A DNA stretch of 64,000 bases from contig NZ_CM000745.1 in NCBI RefSeq assembly GCF_000161455.1, forward strand, positions 3,814,017 to 3,878,016, written 5' to 3'. A model generated the notes under the pieces. That model searched no databases and was not told the origin of the DNA. It was given only the letters and a program-made list of their open reading frames with translations. This document shows, piece by piece, positions 17,012 through 25,673 of the stretch (within the stretch, counting starts at the first letter, position 1; each line of letters begins with the position of its first letter). The position numbers were made by a program, and so were the translations under genes. This DNA comes from Bacillus pseudomycoides DSM 12442. Its GTDB lineage: Bacteria; Bacillota; Bacilli; Bacillales; Bacillaceae_G.

Positions 17012-17652
17012 GCCTGCATCCCCATTATGTTTGGCCATAAGACATGATAACCTTTTTGCTCTAATGTTTCGATCACTCTTAGAGGATTCATCGTTTGAAT
17101 GCGGAAAACGAGTACTTTATCATTCTCGTCTCTTGCTGGATAGACGAGAACGCTCACAATATTAATATGTAAATCACTAAAAATAGCAACTACCTTTCCG
17201 AGAATACCAGGCTCATTTTTTACTTGAATTTCAATTTGTGAACTTGGCTGATGAGCACCTGTAAGTTTGACGAGTGTATGTAATACTGTAGATTCTGATA
17301 TGATTCCAACAAGCTTTCCGCCCTTTGTAACAGGAAGACAGCCAATTTTATTTTCAAAAAATAACGTCGCAATTTCCTCAACAAAATCGAGAGGATGACA
17401 CGTCATTACTGGCTGTTTCATAATTAACTGAATCGGTTGTTTAAGCATATCCATTGAAACTTGTTCATCGAGAATTGAAGGACTTGCATCACGTACATCG
17501 CGGTCAGAAATGATACCGACTACGTTGTTGTTATGACCAACAATTGGAATGTGACGAATGCCCTTTGTACGTATTGTTCGAATTGCGGTTTCGATTGTGT
17601 CATCTGGGTGCAGTGCGATTACATCATGATTCATAATTTCTTCTACAATCAT
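17008..17652 (-). CDS. acuB: AcuB, CBS-ACT domain protein of the acu operon
   Basis: A 214-residue regulatory protein. A pair of CBS domains (about 5-58 and 72-128: IMNHDVIALHPDDTIETAI, core NHDVIALHPDDT, and PVTKGGKLVGIISESTVL) binds adenine nucleotides in other proteins, and an ACT-like domain follows (about 138-214). It lies between acuA (17 bases upstream) and acuC (4-base overlap). The exact role in controlling AcsA acetylation is not settled in the family. Confidence 0.93.
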   Translation of the reverse strand: MIVEEIMNHDVIALHPDDTIETAIRTIRTKGIRHIPIVGHNNNVVGIISDRDVRDASPSILDEQVSMDMLKQPIQLIMKQPVMTCHPLDFVEEIATLFFENKIGCLPVTKGGKLVGIISESTVLHTLVKLTGAHQPSSQIEIQVKNEPGILGKVVAIFSDLHINIVSVLVYPARDENDKVLVFRIQTMNPLRVIETLEQKGYHVLWPNIMGMQA

Positions 17653-17669
17653 TCCATATGTCCCCTTTC

Positions 17670-18302
17670 TTAATACATAAAACGATTTTTAAAGCGTAAA
17701 CGGTCAAAATCTTGGATGGAATTTGTATCGACGCGGTTGCCGATACGAACCATTAAACAGTTAGCTGGGTGGGAACAAATTTCTGGATCATCTGTTGCCA
17801 TCCATTCTAGTCCGCCGGCATTCATCATCTTTTCCATTACTTTACGGTATTCCCAAACATTTAAACCAGTTTGTTTTAAATCCCAGTGCCAATAATATTC
17901 AGTCGTTAATATAATATAATCTTCCATATGATCATCCATCATCGAAACCTCTAATAGATTTTTTCCAACCGAGCATCCGCGAAATGCGGGAATGACTTCA
18001 ATTGCTCCGAGTTCAATTAAGTTTTCCATGTTTCCTTCTGACCATCGTTCTAGCGGATCAGGATATAAATATGTAACATATCCGACAATTGTTTGGTCAT
18101 GTCTTGCGATAATGAGACGAGCTTCTGGTAATTTAGAAATTTCGACAATCGCTTTATATTGTTGATCAGCGGGACGAAAGGCAACTAAGTCTGGATGAAA
18201 TTCATACATTTCAAGATTATGGGTAGATACAGGACCTTCAATGATTAAGGTTCCTCGCGTTGTTTTTAAGTTTCTTGCATTATATATTTTTTTATGAATC
18301 AA
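17670..18302 (-). CDS. acuA: AcuA, acetyltransferase of acetyl-CoA synthetase
   Basis: GNAT-family enzyme that acetylates and thereby switches off AcsA. The 210 residues show FHPDLVAFRPADQQYKA, the family's YLYPDPLERWSEGN, and the CoA-binding VIPAFRGCSVGKNLL. The TTG at 18302 is chosen because the protein then aligns from residue 1 with B. subtilis AcuA (210 residues). AAGGTGG lies 11 bases upstream. GTG codons at 18314 and 18317 are alternatives. It is divergent from acsA, its substrate, across 180 bp. Confidence 0.88.
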   Translation of the reverse strand: MIHKKIYNARNLKTTRGTLIIEGPVSTHNLEMYEFHPDLVAFRPADQQYKAIVEISKLPEARLIIARHDQTIVGYVTYLYPDPLERWSEGNMENLIELGAIEVIPAFRGCSVGKNLLEVSMMDDHMEDYIILTTEYYWHWDLKQTGLNVWEYRKVMEKMMNAGGLEWMATDDPEICSHPANCLMVRIGNRVDTNSIQDFDRLRFKNRFMY

Positions 18303-18419
18303 TGTTTTGCTCACCACCTTGAGGGTTTGTGAATCTACTATATATTATCGTACTTTATAATATATGCGATGTGAATCGAATTTTGTCAGTAAAAATTTGT
18401 CTAAAAATCAACAAAAATA

Positions 18420-18448
18420 CTGAAAATTTTAAATAATGTTATTATAAT
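18420..18448 (+). promoter_or_regulatory. candidate sigma-A promoter of acsA
   Basis: CTGAAA (18420-18425), 17 bases, TATAAT (18443-18448), 35 bases before the acsA start. I could not find a convincing cre or CodY box in the acuA-acsA interval. Confidence 0.55.
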
Positions 18449-18482
18449 AGATAATAGAATACATAGGAGGGAGATGTAAAGT

Positions 18483-20201
18483 ATGAAAGTAGAAACGCTT
18501 CCGGTTATTAAAGGGGAAAATAATTTGTTGAATTATGAAGAAACATATGCAGGTTTCAACTGGGAAGAGGTTAATAAAAACTTTTCTTGGTATGAAACAG
18601 GGCGAGTAAATATGGCATATGAGGCAATTGATAAACATGCGAAATCTGATCGAAAAAATAAAGTGGCACTTTATTATCAAAATGGATCGCGCAAAGAGAA
18701 ATATACATTTAAAGAAATGAAGGAGTTCTCCAACAAAGCGGGAAATGTCCTGAAAAACTATGGTGATGTAGAAAAAGGAGATCGCGTTTTTATTTTCATG
18801 CCGCGTTCACCAGAATTATATTTCGCACTTCTTGGTGCAGTGAAATTAGGAGCAATTGTTGGTCCGTTATTTGAAGCATTTATGGAAGGAGCGGTGCGCG
18901 ATCGTTTAGAAGATAGCGAAGCGAAAGTGTTAATTACAACGCCTGAATTGTTAGAGCGTGTCCCGCTTAATGATTTACCAGCGTTAAAAACAGTCTTTCT
19001 TGTTGGAGAGAATGCAGAAGAAGGCGGAAAACTTGTTGCGTTTAATCCATTATTTGAACAAGCTTCTAACAAACTTCAAATCGAATGGTTAGACCGTGAG
19101 GATGGATTAATTCTTCATTATACATCCGGTTCTACAGGGAAGCCAAAAGGTGTTCTTCACGCACAGAATGCAATGGTGCAGCATTATCAAACGGCAAAAT
19201 GGGTGCTTGATTTAAAAGAAGACGATGTATACTGGTGCACAGCTGACCCAGGCTGGGTAACAGGAACTGCTTACGGGATTTTTGCGCCGTGGTTAGTAGG
19301 TGGATCAAATGTCGTTTTAGGGGGACGTTTTAGTCCAGAGGCATGGTACGAAGCGTTGCAAGATTACGGTGTAACAGTTTGGTATAGTGCGCCAACAGCA
19401 TTCCGCATGTTAATGGGAGCTGGCGAAGAAGCGATTAAGAAATACGATTTATCAGCACTCCGTCACGTACTAAGTGTTGGTGAACCATTAAACCCAGAAG
19501 TAATTCGCTGGGGAATGAACGCATTTGGTCTTCGAATTCATGATACATGGTGGATGACAGAAACAGGTGCGCAAGTGATTTGTAATTATCCTTGTATGGA
19601 AATTCGCCCAGGATCAATGGGGAAACCGATTCCAGGTGTGAAAGCAGCGATTGTTGATAATGAAGGGAATGAAGTACCGCCATATACAATGGGGAACTTA
19701 GCGATTGCTAAGGGCTGGCCATCGATGATGCGCGCAGTTTGGAACAATCTGCAAAAATATGAGTCTTACTTTATGCCGGGAGATTGGTATGTATCAGGTG
19801 ACTCTGCTTATATGGATGGAGATGGATATTTCTGGTTCCAAGGGCGTATTGATGATGTCATTATGACTTCTGGTGAGCGCGTTGGTCCATTTGAAGTAGA
19901 AAGTAAATTAATTGAACACTCTGCGGTAGCAGAAGCTGGTGTAATCGGTATTCCAGACCCAGTGCGCGGTGAGATTATTAAAGCGTTTATCGCACTGCGC
20001 GCAGGTTATGAAGCATCTGATGAATTAAAAGAAGAGATTCGTCAATTTGTGAAAAAAGGACTTGCAGCTCATGCAGCGCCAAGACAAATTGAGTTCCGAG
20101 ATAAACTACCGAAAACGAGAAGTGGTAAAATTATGCGACGCGTGTTAAAAGCGTGGGAGCTAAACTTACCAACAGGTGACTTATCAACAATGGAAGATTA
20201 A
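18483..20201 (+). CDS. acsA: acetyl-CoA synthetase AcsA
   Basis: Activates acetate with ATP and CoA through acetyl-AMP; cytosolic. The 572 residues carry the AMP-binding P-loop TSGSTGKPKG (about 215-224), the WWMTETGAQ core, and the C-terminal hinge and SGKIMRR motif. Lys549 is the residue acetylated by AcuA and freed by AcuC in B. subtilis, and both enzymes are encoded next door. GGAGGG lies 10 bases before the ATG. Confidence 0.96.
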   Translation: MKVETLPVIKGENNLLNYEETYAGFNWEEVNKNFSWYETGRVNMAYEAIDKHAKSDRKNKVALYYQNGSRKEKYTFKEMKEFSNKAGNVLKNYGDVEKGDRVFIFMPRSPELYFALLGAVKLGAIVGPLFEAFMEGAVRDRLEDSEAKVLITTPELLERVPLNDLPALKTVFLVGENAEEGGKLVAFNPLFEQASNKLQIEWLDREDGLILHYTSGSTGKPKGVLHAQNAMVQHYQTAKWVLDLKEDDVYWCTADPGWVTGTAYGIFAPWLVGGSNVVLGGRFSPEAWYEALQDYGVTVWYSAPTAFRMLMGAGEEAIKKYDLSALRHVLSVGEPLNPEVIRWGMNAFGLRIHDTWWMTETGAQVICNYPCMEIRPGSMGKPIPGVKAAIVDNEGNEVPPYTMGNLAIAKGWPSMMRAVWNNLQKYESYFMPGDWYVSGDSAYMDGDGYFWFQGRIDDVIMTSGERVGPFEVESKLIEHSAVAEAGVIGIPDPVRGEIIKAFIALRAGYEASDELKEEIRQFVKKGLAAHAAPRQIEFRDKLPKTRSGKIMRRVLKAWELNLPTGDLSTMED

Positions 20202-20206
20202 GAAAG

Positions 20207-20247
20207 AAAGGTCTGAACGTATATTCCGTTCAGGCTTTTCTTTTTTT
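20207..20247 (+). terminator. terminator after acsA
   Basis: GTCTGAACG pairs with CGTTCAGGC, flanked by pairing A and T runs, and ends in seven T. Confidence 0.85.
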
Positions 20248-20301
20248 GTGCTATCATAAAGGATGAACAACTTATATATACGTGTTAAAGGAGATGCTAT
20301 C

Positions 20302-20859
20302 ATGAAAACAGAAAAAGAAAAAATGATACAAGGGGAAATGTATGTACCTGCTGATCCAGTGTTAGTAGAAGGTAGGGAGCATGCTCGTATATTAACAAGA
20401 GAATTAAATGAAACACCGGAAACAAAATATGAAGAGCGTAGTTTAATTGTAAAAGAATTATTTGGATCAACTGGTGACAACTTTCATATTGAATCTTCTT
20501 TTAAATGTGATTATGGCTACAACATTCATGTTGGAGAAAACTTTTACGCGAACTTTGATTGCATCATTTTAGATGTATGTCCTGTCACAATTGGTGAGAA
20601 CTGTATGCTCGCTCCAGGTGTCCACATTTATACAGCAACACATCCACTTGACTGGGTCGAGCGCATAAGTGGTGCTGAGTTTGGGAAGCCAGTAACAATT
20701 GGGGATAACGTTTGGATTGGCGGGAGAGCCATTATTAATCCGGGTGTGACGATTGGTGATAATGCTGTTATTGCTTCTGGTGCGGTTGTAACAAGGGATG
20801 TACCTGATAACGTTGTGGTTGGTGGAAATCCTGCGAAAATAATAAAAAAAATAAATTAA
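20302..20859 (+). CDS. maa: maltose O-acetyltransferase type, left-handed beta-helix
   Basis: A 185-residue hexapeptide-repeat O-acetyltransferase of the maltose/galactoside acetyltransferase family, using acetyl-CoA. The N-terminal domain (EKMIQGEMYVPADP) is followed by repeats such as IHVGENFYANFDCIIL and VTIGDNVWIGGRAIINPGVT, whose core is IGDNVWIGG. The catalytic His lies in THPLDW. AAAGGAG precedes ATG 20302. True substrate unknown. Confidence 0.85.
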   Translation: MKTEKEKMIQGEMYVPADPVLVEGREHARILTRELNETPETKYEERSLIVKELFGSTGDNFHIESSFKCDYGYNIHVGENFYANFDCIILDVCPVTIGENCMLAPGVHIYTATHPLDWVERISGAEFGKPVTIGDNVWIGGRAIINPGVTIGDNAVIASGAVVTRDVPDNVVVGGNPAKIIKKIN

Positions 20860-20873
20860 GCTTTGAACCAAGT

Positions 20874-20919
20874 GCCTCCCTCATCTGTATACATTTATGA
20901 AACAATAGACGAGGGAGGC
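20874..20919 (+). promoter_or_regulatory. hairpin that ends maa and occludes the next Shine-Dalgarno site
   Basis: GCCTCCCTC (20874-20882) is perfectly complementary to GAGGGAGGC (20911-20919). The 3' arm contains the GGGAGG ribosome-binding site of the gene starting at 20926. It could act as a terminator for maa, though the T run is only three, or as a translational gate for the sigma-factor cassette. Confidence 0.55.
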
Positions 20920-20925
20920 CTTTAT

Positions 20926-21381
20926 ATGTTTAATAAATGGATGCTTATTTTTGCCTTAATAGGAATTATAGTCGTATTTTCTTGTGGTATGTTATTACCT
21001 ATAGCAATTGGATTTAAAGTCTCAATGATTACAGGCGGGATAATAATGATTGTTATGTTTTCTATCATTATTCCTTTTGATAAGAAATATATTGTGAGAA
21101 AAAAGGGGAGTAAAATTGATTTTACAAAAACAAAAGTTTACTTTCGCTGGAATGTATTTGATACAATCTCTGCCTGTATTGCGGCATATGCTTGTCTATG
21201 TGTACAGGTGCTTAATTTTTTAGTTTTAAGCGGATTAACAATTCAAAATCCATATGTACAGTTTTTTACGAATCAAGCGCAGGTTTGGACATTAGTCGCA
21301 AGTATTTATTTAGTTAGCCGAATCTCTTTAACGTTAAAAGGAATAAAGGAGATTAAAAAACATGGCGCAGATTGGGATTGA
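20926..21381 (+). CDS. four-TM membrane protein upstream of ECF sigma factor
   Basis: A 151-residue hydrophobic protein with two N-terminal helices (about 5-27 and 30-50), a short basic cytoplasmic loop (KKYIVRKKGSKIDFTKTK) and two more helices (about 78-100 and 112-132). The start at 20926 follows GGGAGG, which lies in a hairpin. Its last 20 bases overlap the sigma-factor gene, so the two are coupled. It could sense or transmit the signal for the sigma factor; the family is not recognised. Confidence 0.7.
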   Translation: MFNKWMLIFALIGIIVVFSCGMLLPIAIGFKVSMITGGIIMIVMFSIIIPFDKKYIVRKKGSKIDFTKTKVYFRWNVFDTISACIAAYACLCVQVLNFLVLSGLTIQNPYVQFFTNQAQVWTLVASIYLVSRISLTLKGIKEIKKHGADWD

Positions 21382-21907
21382 GGAAGAGCTCATGCTTGCG
21401 TATCAAAATGGAGATAAGCAGGCTGGAGAAAAACTATATGTTTTGATCAAACCAGCGCTATATAAATTTTTGTATCGATTTAACCGTGATGAGCAATTGA
21501 GTATAGATCTCGTTCAAGATACGTTTTTATCGTTAGAACGTAAGAAGCATATGTATGAGATTGAAAAGGGGAAAATTAAAACGTATTTGTTTCAAATCGG
21601 TTATCGCCTTATGATTAATAAATTGAATCGAAGAAAAAAGTGGCGCTCTCTTTTACCGTTTTTAGTACCGATTCAGGAGAAGGAGTTTTCACAAGAAGAC
21701 CGGCTCACCGTAAGAGAGGCAATTTTGAAAGTTCCTGAAGATCAGCGGGCTGTCCTTATTCTTTCTTATTATCATGATATGCCGCAAAAGGAAATTGCAG
21801 AGGTGCTTAATATTCCTGTAGGAACGGTGAAATCTAGGCTTCATAACGGCATTAAGAAATTGAAGCAATTGCTGGAGGTAGATGAATTTGAACGAAAATC
21901 CCTTTGA
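21362..21907 (+). CDS. ECF-type RNA polymerase sigma factor
   Basis: A 181-residue sigma-70 family factor with only regions 2 and 4. Region 2 covers about residues 20-90 (DLVQDTFLSLERKK, KIKTYLFQIGYRLMINKLNR). Region 4 covers about 115-170 (VPEDQRAVLILSYYHDMPQKEIAEVLNIPVGTVKSRLH, recognition helix about IPVGTVKSRLHNG). It sits between a membrane protein and a small single-helix protein, with overlaps on both sides (20 and 26 bases), the usual layout for a sigma/anti-sigma unit. The regulon is unknown. Confidence 0.9.
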   Translation: MAQIGIEEELMLAYQNGDKQAGEKLYVLIKPALYKFLYRFNRDEQLSIDLVQDTFLSLERKKHMYEIEKGKIKTYLFQIGYRLMINKLNRRKKWRSLLPFLVPIQEKEFSQEDRLTVREAILKVPEDQRAVLILSYYHDMPQKEIAEVLNIPVGTVKSRLHNGIKKLKQLLEVDEFERKSL

Positions 21908-22133
21908 GAAAGAGTATAAATTGAAACAGTATTTAGATGGCGATCATGTGGCTGTCCCAGATTTTTCAGAGAAAGTAAATCGCTTTGAACGATTGCTGCG
22001 TTTTCTTGCCTCTCCAGCAAAAGATCCTGTGGAAGCAACGATTGGAAATGATTTATCGATTGCTTTTCATATGTCGTTATTAGTGGGGGGGATGGGGCTT
22101 TCTTTGCTTACAATATTTATTACAAGTCTTTAA
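21882..22133 (+). CDS. putative small membrane-anchored anti-sigma factor
   Basis: An 83-residue protein. A soluble N-terminal half (FEKEYKLKQYLDGDHVAVPDFSEKVNRFERLLRF region) is followed by one C-terminal membrane helix (about 62-82). The gene starts inside the sigma-factor gene after GGAGG. Position, size and topology suggest an anti-sigma factor holding the ECF protein at the membrane. No zinc anti-sigma HxxxCxxC motif is present, so this rests on context. Confidence 0.6.
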   Translation: MNLNENPFEKEYKLKQYLDGDHVAVPDFSEKVNRFERLLRFLASPAKDPVEATIGNDLSIAFHMSLLVGGMGLSLLTIFITSL

Positions 22134-22184
22134 TTAGAATATGCGAGAGTGTGTCGGTAAAGCGCGAATACAGTAAGATAAGTA

Positions 22185-22222
22185 AAAACAGTCGATTCCA
22201 TATATATGGAATCGACTGTTTT
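22185..22222. terminator. bidirectional terminator, perfect palindrome
   Basis: A 38-bp perfect palindrome built from AAAACAGTCGATTCCATAT and its complement lies between the sigma cassette (+) and the yqeB-like gene (-), with A and T tracts at both ends. Confidence 0.85.
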
Positions 22223-22225
22223 GCA

Positions 22226-22921
22226 TTAGCCTTCATCGCTAGCATCTTTAATGAGTCGGACATACTGACCATTTTTTTCATCTCTAATAACAACTCCTAA
22301 TTTAGCTAAATCTTCTCGGAGGTATTTAGCAGTATCCACTTTTTTCTCTTTTAGTGCGAGTTCCCTAGCATGTAGTAATGCATTAATTTTTTCAGGGAAA
22401 TCGGGATGTCCTAAAGCCCATCTTTGGTATTCAATGTGAAAAGGATCTTTCTCTTCCCAAGGATAGTGGTAATTATGAAGTGCTTCTCGAACTGTACCTT
22501 TTTTTGTTTCAATAACGGCTCTGTATAATTCATTACCATTTTTTCCAAGGATAATAAATTGCTTATTTTCCATATAAATTGTTGAAATGCTCGATTTTTC
22601 AATGGTATTTACTGTATCTCCTAATTTTAATTGCAAGCTAGTATAAGAAATTGTAACTTCAAGACTTTCATCAAAAATCGTCAATGTTAATAACATACCA
22701 ATAATAATGCCGATAATGGTAGCAACAATTGAAACCCATAGACTGTTAAAGGATGTGATGAATAGGAATAACTTTTCCATTGGAACTACAGGAAGTTTTA
22801 ATATCCAATTTGCAATGACTGGAATGAACCATCCAACCAAACCACCTAATATAATTGGAATGAAAATGACAAGTGTTTTTTCGAACTTACTAAGTCCAAT
22901 AACGGTTTTGTTATCTCTCAT
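22226..22921 (-). CDS. yqeB: YqeB-family membrane protein
   Basis: A 231-residue protein with two N-terminal membrane helices (about 14-38 and 57-82), then a soluble part with a PH-like beta region (about 88-145) and a C-terminal charged region (ALKEKKVDTAKYLREDLAKLG). The layout fits the YqeB family of Bacillus, whose function is unknown. It lies 73 bases behind a TetR regulator on the same strand and is likely co-transcribed. Confidence 0.65.
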   Translation of the reverse strand: MRDNKTVIGLSKFEKTLVIFIPIILGGLVGWFIPVIANWILKLPVVPMEKLFLFITSFNSLWVSIVATIIGIIIGMLLTLTIFDESLEVTISYTSLQLKLGDTVNTIEKSSISTIYMENKQFIILGKNGNELYRAVIETKKGTVREALHNYHYPWEEKDPFHIEYQRWALGHPDFPEKINALLHARELALKEKKVDTAKYLREDLAKLGVVIRDEKNGQYVRLIKDASDEG

Positions 22922-22993
22922 AATTTCATACCTTTCATTTTTTATTAATGTGTATCTTCATTTTTTGAGGTGATTTGAATTTTTCTATTCTTA

Positions 22994-23584
22994 TCACTTC
23001 ACCATTTCCAATATGGTTTTAATAAGTTCTGCACTAAAATTTTCTAAACTTAGTTGTTTTTGAGGTGATAACAGCGATTCTGATATTGCTCCTTGAATAA
23101 CGGTTGCAATCACTTGGGGATGAAAGTCTTTAAATTCTTTTGATTCTTGCCCTTGTAGAAGAATGTTTTGCAGTAAGCTATTCTTTAAATCTTCGTCGTC
23201 TTCTAATAAATAATAAGGGATGTGATCTGGTGTACGGGCATTAAAAATGATTTCAACTAAAGCGATATTATTTGTTCGGTTTGTAATTTGATAAGCTAAA
23301 CTCGCTTCTATAAATGTAGTTAATTTTTCTGTAAATGTTTGCTTCTTTACAACTCGTTCATGAATATATGACCATTCTTGTTCAACTAAATATATTAGTG
23401 TGTTGTTCATTAAATCTTCTTTGCCAGAGAAATGATAAGAAATGAGCCCTGTACTTATATTTGCTTTTTTCGCTATTTTGGACAAACTTGTGCTTACGTA
23501 CCCGATTTCCTTTAAAACTTCAATAGCTGCAGTAATGATTTGTTCTCTTCGAGCCTCTGCTATAAATGATTGTTTATTTTCCAT
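22994..23584 (-). CDS. TetR/AcrR-family transcriptional regulator
   Basis: A 196-residue repressor-type protein. The N-terminal HTH covers about residues 12-55 (REQIITAAIEVLKEIGYVST and IAKKANISTGLISYHFSGK), and the rest is a variable helical ligand domain. The ATG at 23584 lies 7 bases after GGGGAG. Two palindromes of TetR-operator form sit just upstream (23604-23635), suggesting autorepression together with the following yqeB-like gene. Ligand unknown. Confidence 0.88.
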   Translation of the reverse strand: MENKQSFIAEARREQIITAAIEVLKEIGYVSTSLSKIAKKANISTGLISYHFSGKEDLMNNTLIYLVEQEWSYIHERVVKKQTFTEKLTTFIEASLAYQITNRTNNIALVEIIFNARTPDHIPYYLLEDDEDLKNSLLQNILLQGQESKEFKDFHPQVIATVIQGAISESLLSPQKQLSLENFSAELIKTILEMVK

Positions 23585-23603
23585 CAAAATCTCCCCTAAA
23601 AAA

Positions 23604-23635
23604 TTGACTAATCAATTTAAAATTTGAACATTCAA
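23604..23635. promoter_or_regulatory. paired palindromic operator of the TetR gene
   Basis: TTGACTAATCAA (23604-23615) and TTGAACATTCAA (23624-23635) share the frame TTGA-N4-TCAA and are 20 bp apart centre to centre, about two helical turns. They lie 20-51 bp upstream of the TetR start. Binding is inferred. Confidence 0.6.
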
Positions 23636-23778
23636 TCAAATTTATTATATATAGGTTTCTCATTTTCTGTCAAATCGGAAATTACAGCAAGAGAGTCGAA
23701 CTGTAACACCTCTTTTTAACTTTTCATTAGCATAGCACGAAAAAACTTAGGTAGTTCATATATACCATTTTCTTCGAT

Positions 23779-23808
23779 TTGACACACACTAGCAAATAAT
23801 GATATAAA
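23779..23808 (+). promoter_or_regulatory. candidate promoter of the tyrS T-box transcript
   Basis: TTGACA (23779-23784), 18 bases, TATAAA (23803-23808) stands just before the leader. Confidence 0.6.
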
Positions 23809-23819
23809 GAAAAGTATAT

Positions 23820-24069
23820 AAATAATTGAGCGTGGAAAGGGAGAAGTAGTGATCATTTCCCTGTTTTAGAGAGCTGATGGTCGGTGAAAATCAGCACATA
23901 GATGATCGCGAATTACGCCCCTAGAGCATCTTTTTTCGATTGAATCGTATTCAAAAGGGAAAAGACGGTGCTGAGCCGTTATGTGAATGAGGTGGTAGGC
24001 TTTTGCCTGCAACTAGGGTGGTAACGCGATAATCAAAATCGTCCCTTATTTGAGGGGCGATTTTTTTAT
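23820..24069 (+). promoter_or_regulatory. T-box riboswitch of tyrS
   Basis: Tyrosine-tRNA-sensing leader that controls transcription of tyrS. The T-box core AGGGTGGTAACGCG is at 24015-24028. A likely Tyr specifier TAC (23914-23916) lies in the first-stem region after GATCGCGAAT. A terminator follows at 24036-24067. Uncharged tRNA-Tyr would pair with the T-box bulge and favour the antiterminator. Core and terminator are seen; stem I boundaries are approximate. Confidence 0.92.
24036..24067 (+). terminator. regulated terminator of the tyrS T-box
   Basis: AAATCGTCCCTT pairs with GAGGGGCGATTT (one G-T pair) and ends in seven T. Its 5' arm would be held by the antiterminator when tRNA is uncharged. 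Confidence 0.88.
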
Positions 24070-24116
24070 GTTTTCAAATTTCGCGCTCGATTAATTTAAA
24101 GGAGAGTATGTAGGAT

Positions 24117-25373
24117 ATGGGTATTTTACAAGATCTTGAATTTCGCGGACTAATTAATCAGCAAACAGATGCTGAAGGTTTACAACAATTATTAGAAAAA
24201 GAAAGCGTTAAATTATACTGTGGTTTTGATCCGACAGCAGATAGCTTACACATTGGTCATATGTTACCAGTATTAATGCTACGTCGTTTCCAATTAGCTG
24301 GTCATCAACCAATCGCACTTGTTGGTGGCGGTACTGGTATGATCGGTGACCCAAGTGGTAAAAAAGCAGAGCGTACATTAAATACGAAAGATACAGTTGC
24401 TTACTACACGGAAAGTATTAAAAATCAGCTTTCAAACTTCTTAGAGTTTGAAAATGTAGAAAATCCAGCAACGATGGCTAATAACTATGATTGGCTTGGT
24501 AACTTAGATGTAATTACATTCTTACGCGACATCGGTAAAAACTTCGGTTTAAACTATATGTTAGCAAAAGATACAGTAGCATCTCGTTTAGAGACTGGTA
24601 TTTCATTTACTGAATTTAGTTACATGATTTTACAATCATACGACTTCTTAAATCTATACCAACAACAAGGTTGCCGCCTGCAAATTGGTGGTAGTGACCA
24701 ATGGGGTAACATTACAGCTGGTCTTGAATTAATTCGTAAATCAGAAGAAGATGCGAAAGCATTCGGTTTAACAATTCCGCTTGTTACGAAATCTGATGGT
24801 ACGAAGTTTGGTAAAACAGAAGGCGGCGCAATTTGGTTAGATCCAGAGAAAACAACTCCTTACGAGTTCTACCAATTCTGGATCAATACAGACGACCGCG
24901 ATGTTGTAAAATACTTAAAATACTTCACATTCTTATCTCATGAAGAAATTCTTGAGTTAGAAAAACAAGTATCTGAAGCGCCAGAAAAACGTGCAGCACA
25001 AAAAGCACTAGCTTCTGAAATGACAAAACTTGTTCATGGCGCTGAAGCATTAGAGCAAGCAATTAAAATTTCTGCAGCATTATTTAGCGGTTCTGTAGCT
25101 GAACTAACTGCAAACGAAATTGAGCAAGGTTTCAAAGATGTACCATCTGTAGAACGCAGTGCAGAAGATACAGTATTAATCGACTTGCTTGTTGAAAGCA
25201 AAATTTCACCATCAAAACGCCAAGCGCGTGAAGATGTAACAAATGGTGCAATTTACGTAAACGGTGAGCGTACACAAGCATTAGATTATGTTGTAACAGA
25301 AAAAGACCGCATTGAAGGTAAATTTACAATTATCCGCCGCGGTAAAAAGAAATATTTCTTAATTCGTTACTAA
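24117..25373 (+). CDS. tyrS: tyrosyl-tRNA synthetase TyrS
   Basis: Charges tRNA-Tyr with tyrosine; class I synthetase. The 418 residues carry the HIGH-equivalent DSLHIGHM (about 43-50), the tyrosine-binding YDFLNLYQQ and GGSDQWGN, the KMSKS-equivalent KFGKT (about 230), and a C-terminal S4 RNA-binding domain (about 350-415). GGAGAG precedes the ATG. The gene is regulated by the T-box immediately upstream. Confidence 0.96.
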   Translation: MGILQDLEFRGLINQQTDAEGLQQLLEKESVKLYCGFDPTADSLHIGHMLPVLMLRRFQLAGHQPIALVGGGTGMIGDPSGKKAERTLNTKDTVAYYTESIKNQLSNFLEFENVENPATMANNYDWLGNLDVITFLRDIGKNFGLNYMLAKDTVASRLETGISFTEFSYMILQSYDFLNLYQQQGCRLQIGGSDQWGNITAGLELIRKSEEDAKAFGLTIPLVTKSDGTKFGKTEGGAIWLDPEKTTPYEFYQFWINTDDRDVVKYLKYFTFLSHEEILELEKQVSEAPEKRAAQKALASEMTKLVHGAEALEQAIKISAALFSGSVAELTANEIEQGFKDVPSVERSAEDTVLIDLLVESKISPSKRQAREDVTNGAIYVNGERTQALDYVVTEKDRIEGKFTIIRRGKKKYFLIRY

Positions 25374-25389
25374 TCAATAAAGATTTATG

Positions 25390-25432
25390 AAAAGGGCTTT
25401 GAGGAGACATACTCCTCAAAGCCCTTTTGTTT
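25390..25432 (+). terminator. terminator after tyrS
   Basis: A perfect 17-bp stem (AAAAGGGCTTTGAGGAG and complement, 5-base loop) is followed by T-rich sequence. Confidence 0.92.
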
Positions 25433-25517
25433 TAATCTTCTTTCTATGTTCATACGGAAATCACAAGTGAGGAGTATGATATATGTATAAGATAAAAGAA
25501 AGGAGTGGTAAAAGAAA

Positions 25518-25646
25518 ATGTCACTAGAAGCGCTCATCATCTTTTCTTTGCTAAATGCTGGTCAGCTTGCGGAGAATACACAAAGTGATGTACATAAAAA
25601 TCCTAAAGATGCTTATGTGTATGTGGAGAAACAAGAAGATAAATAA
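25518..25646 (+). CDS. small protein, 42 aa
   Basis: ATG 25518 follows AAAGGAGTGG by about 8 bases, and the frame runs 42 codons to TAA. The first 18 residues are hydrophobic (MSLEALIIFSLLNAG), and the rest is polar and charged (HKNPKDAYVYVEKQEDK). A terminator follows within 30 bases. The strong ribosome site and terminator argue for a real gene. Family unknown; no clear signal-peptidase site. Confidence 0.6.
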   Translation: MSLEALIIFSLLNAGQLAENTQSDVHKNPKDAYVYVEKQEDK

Positions 25647-25673
25647 ACTTTATTTTATATATAAGAATAAGAT

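Noticed and set aside
18303..18419. cre or CodY box between acuA and acsA
   Set aside because: Partial matches such as GTGAATCGAATTTTG do not keep the spacing or central CG of the cre consensus.
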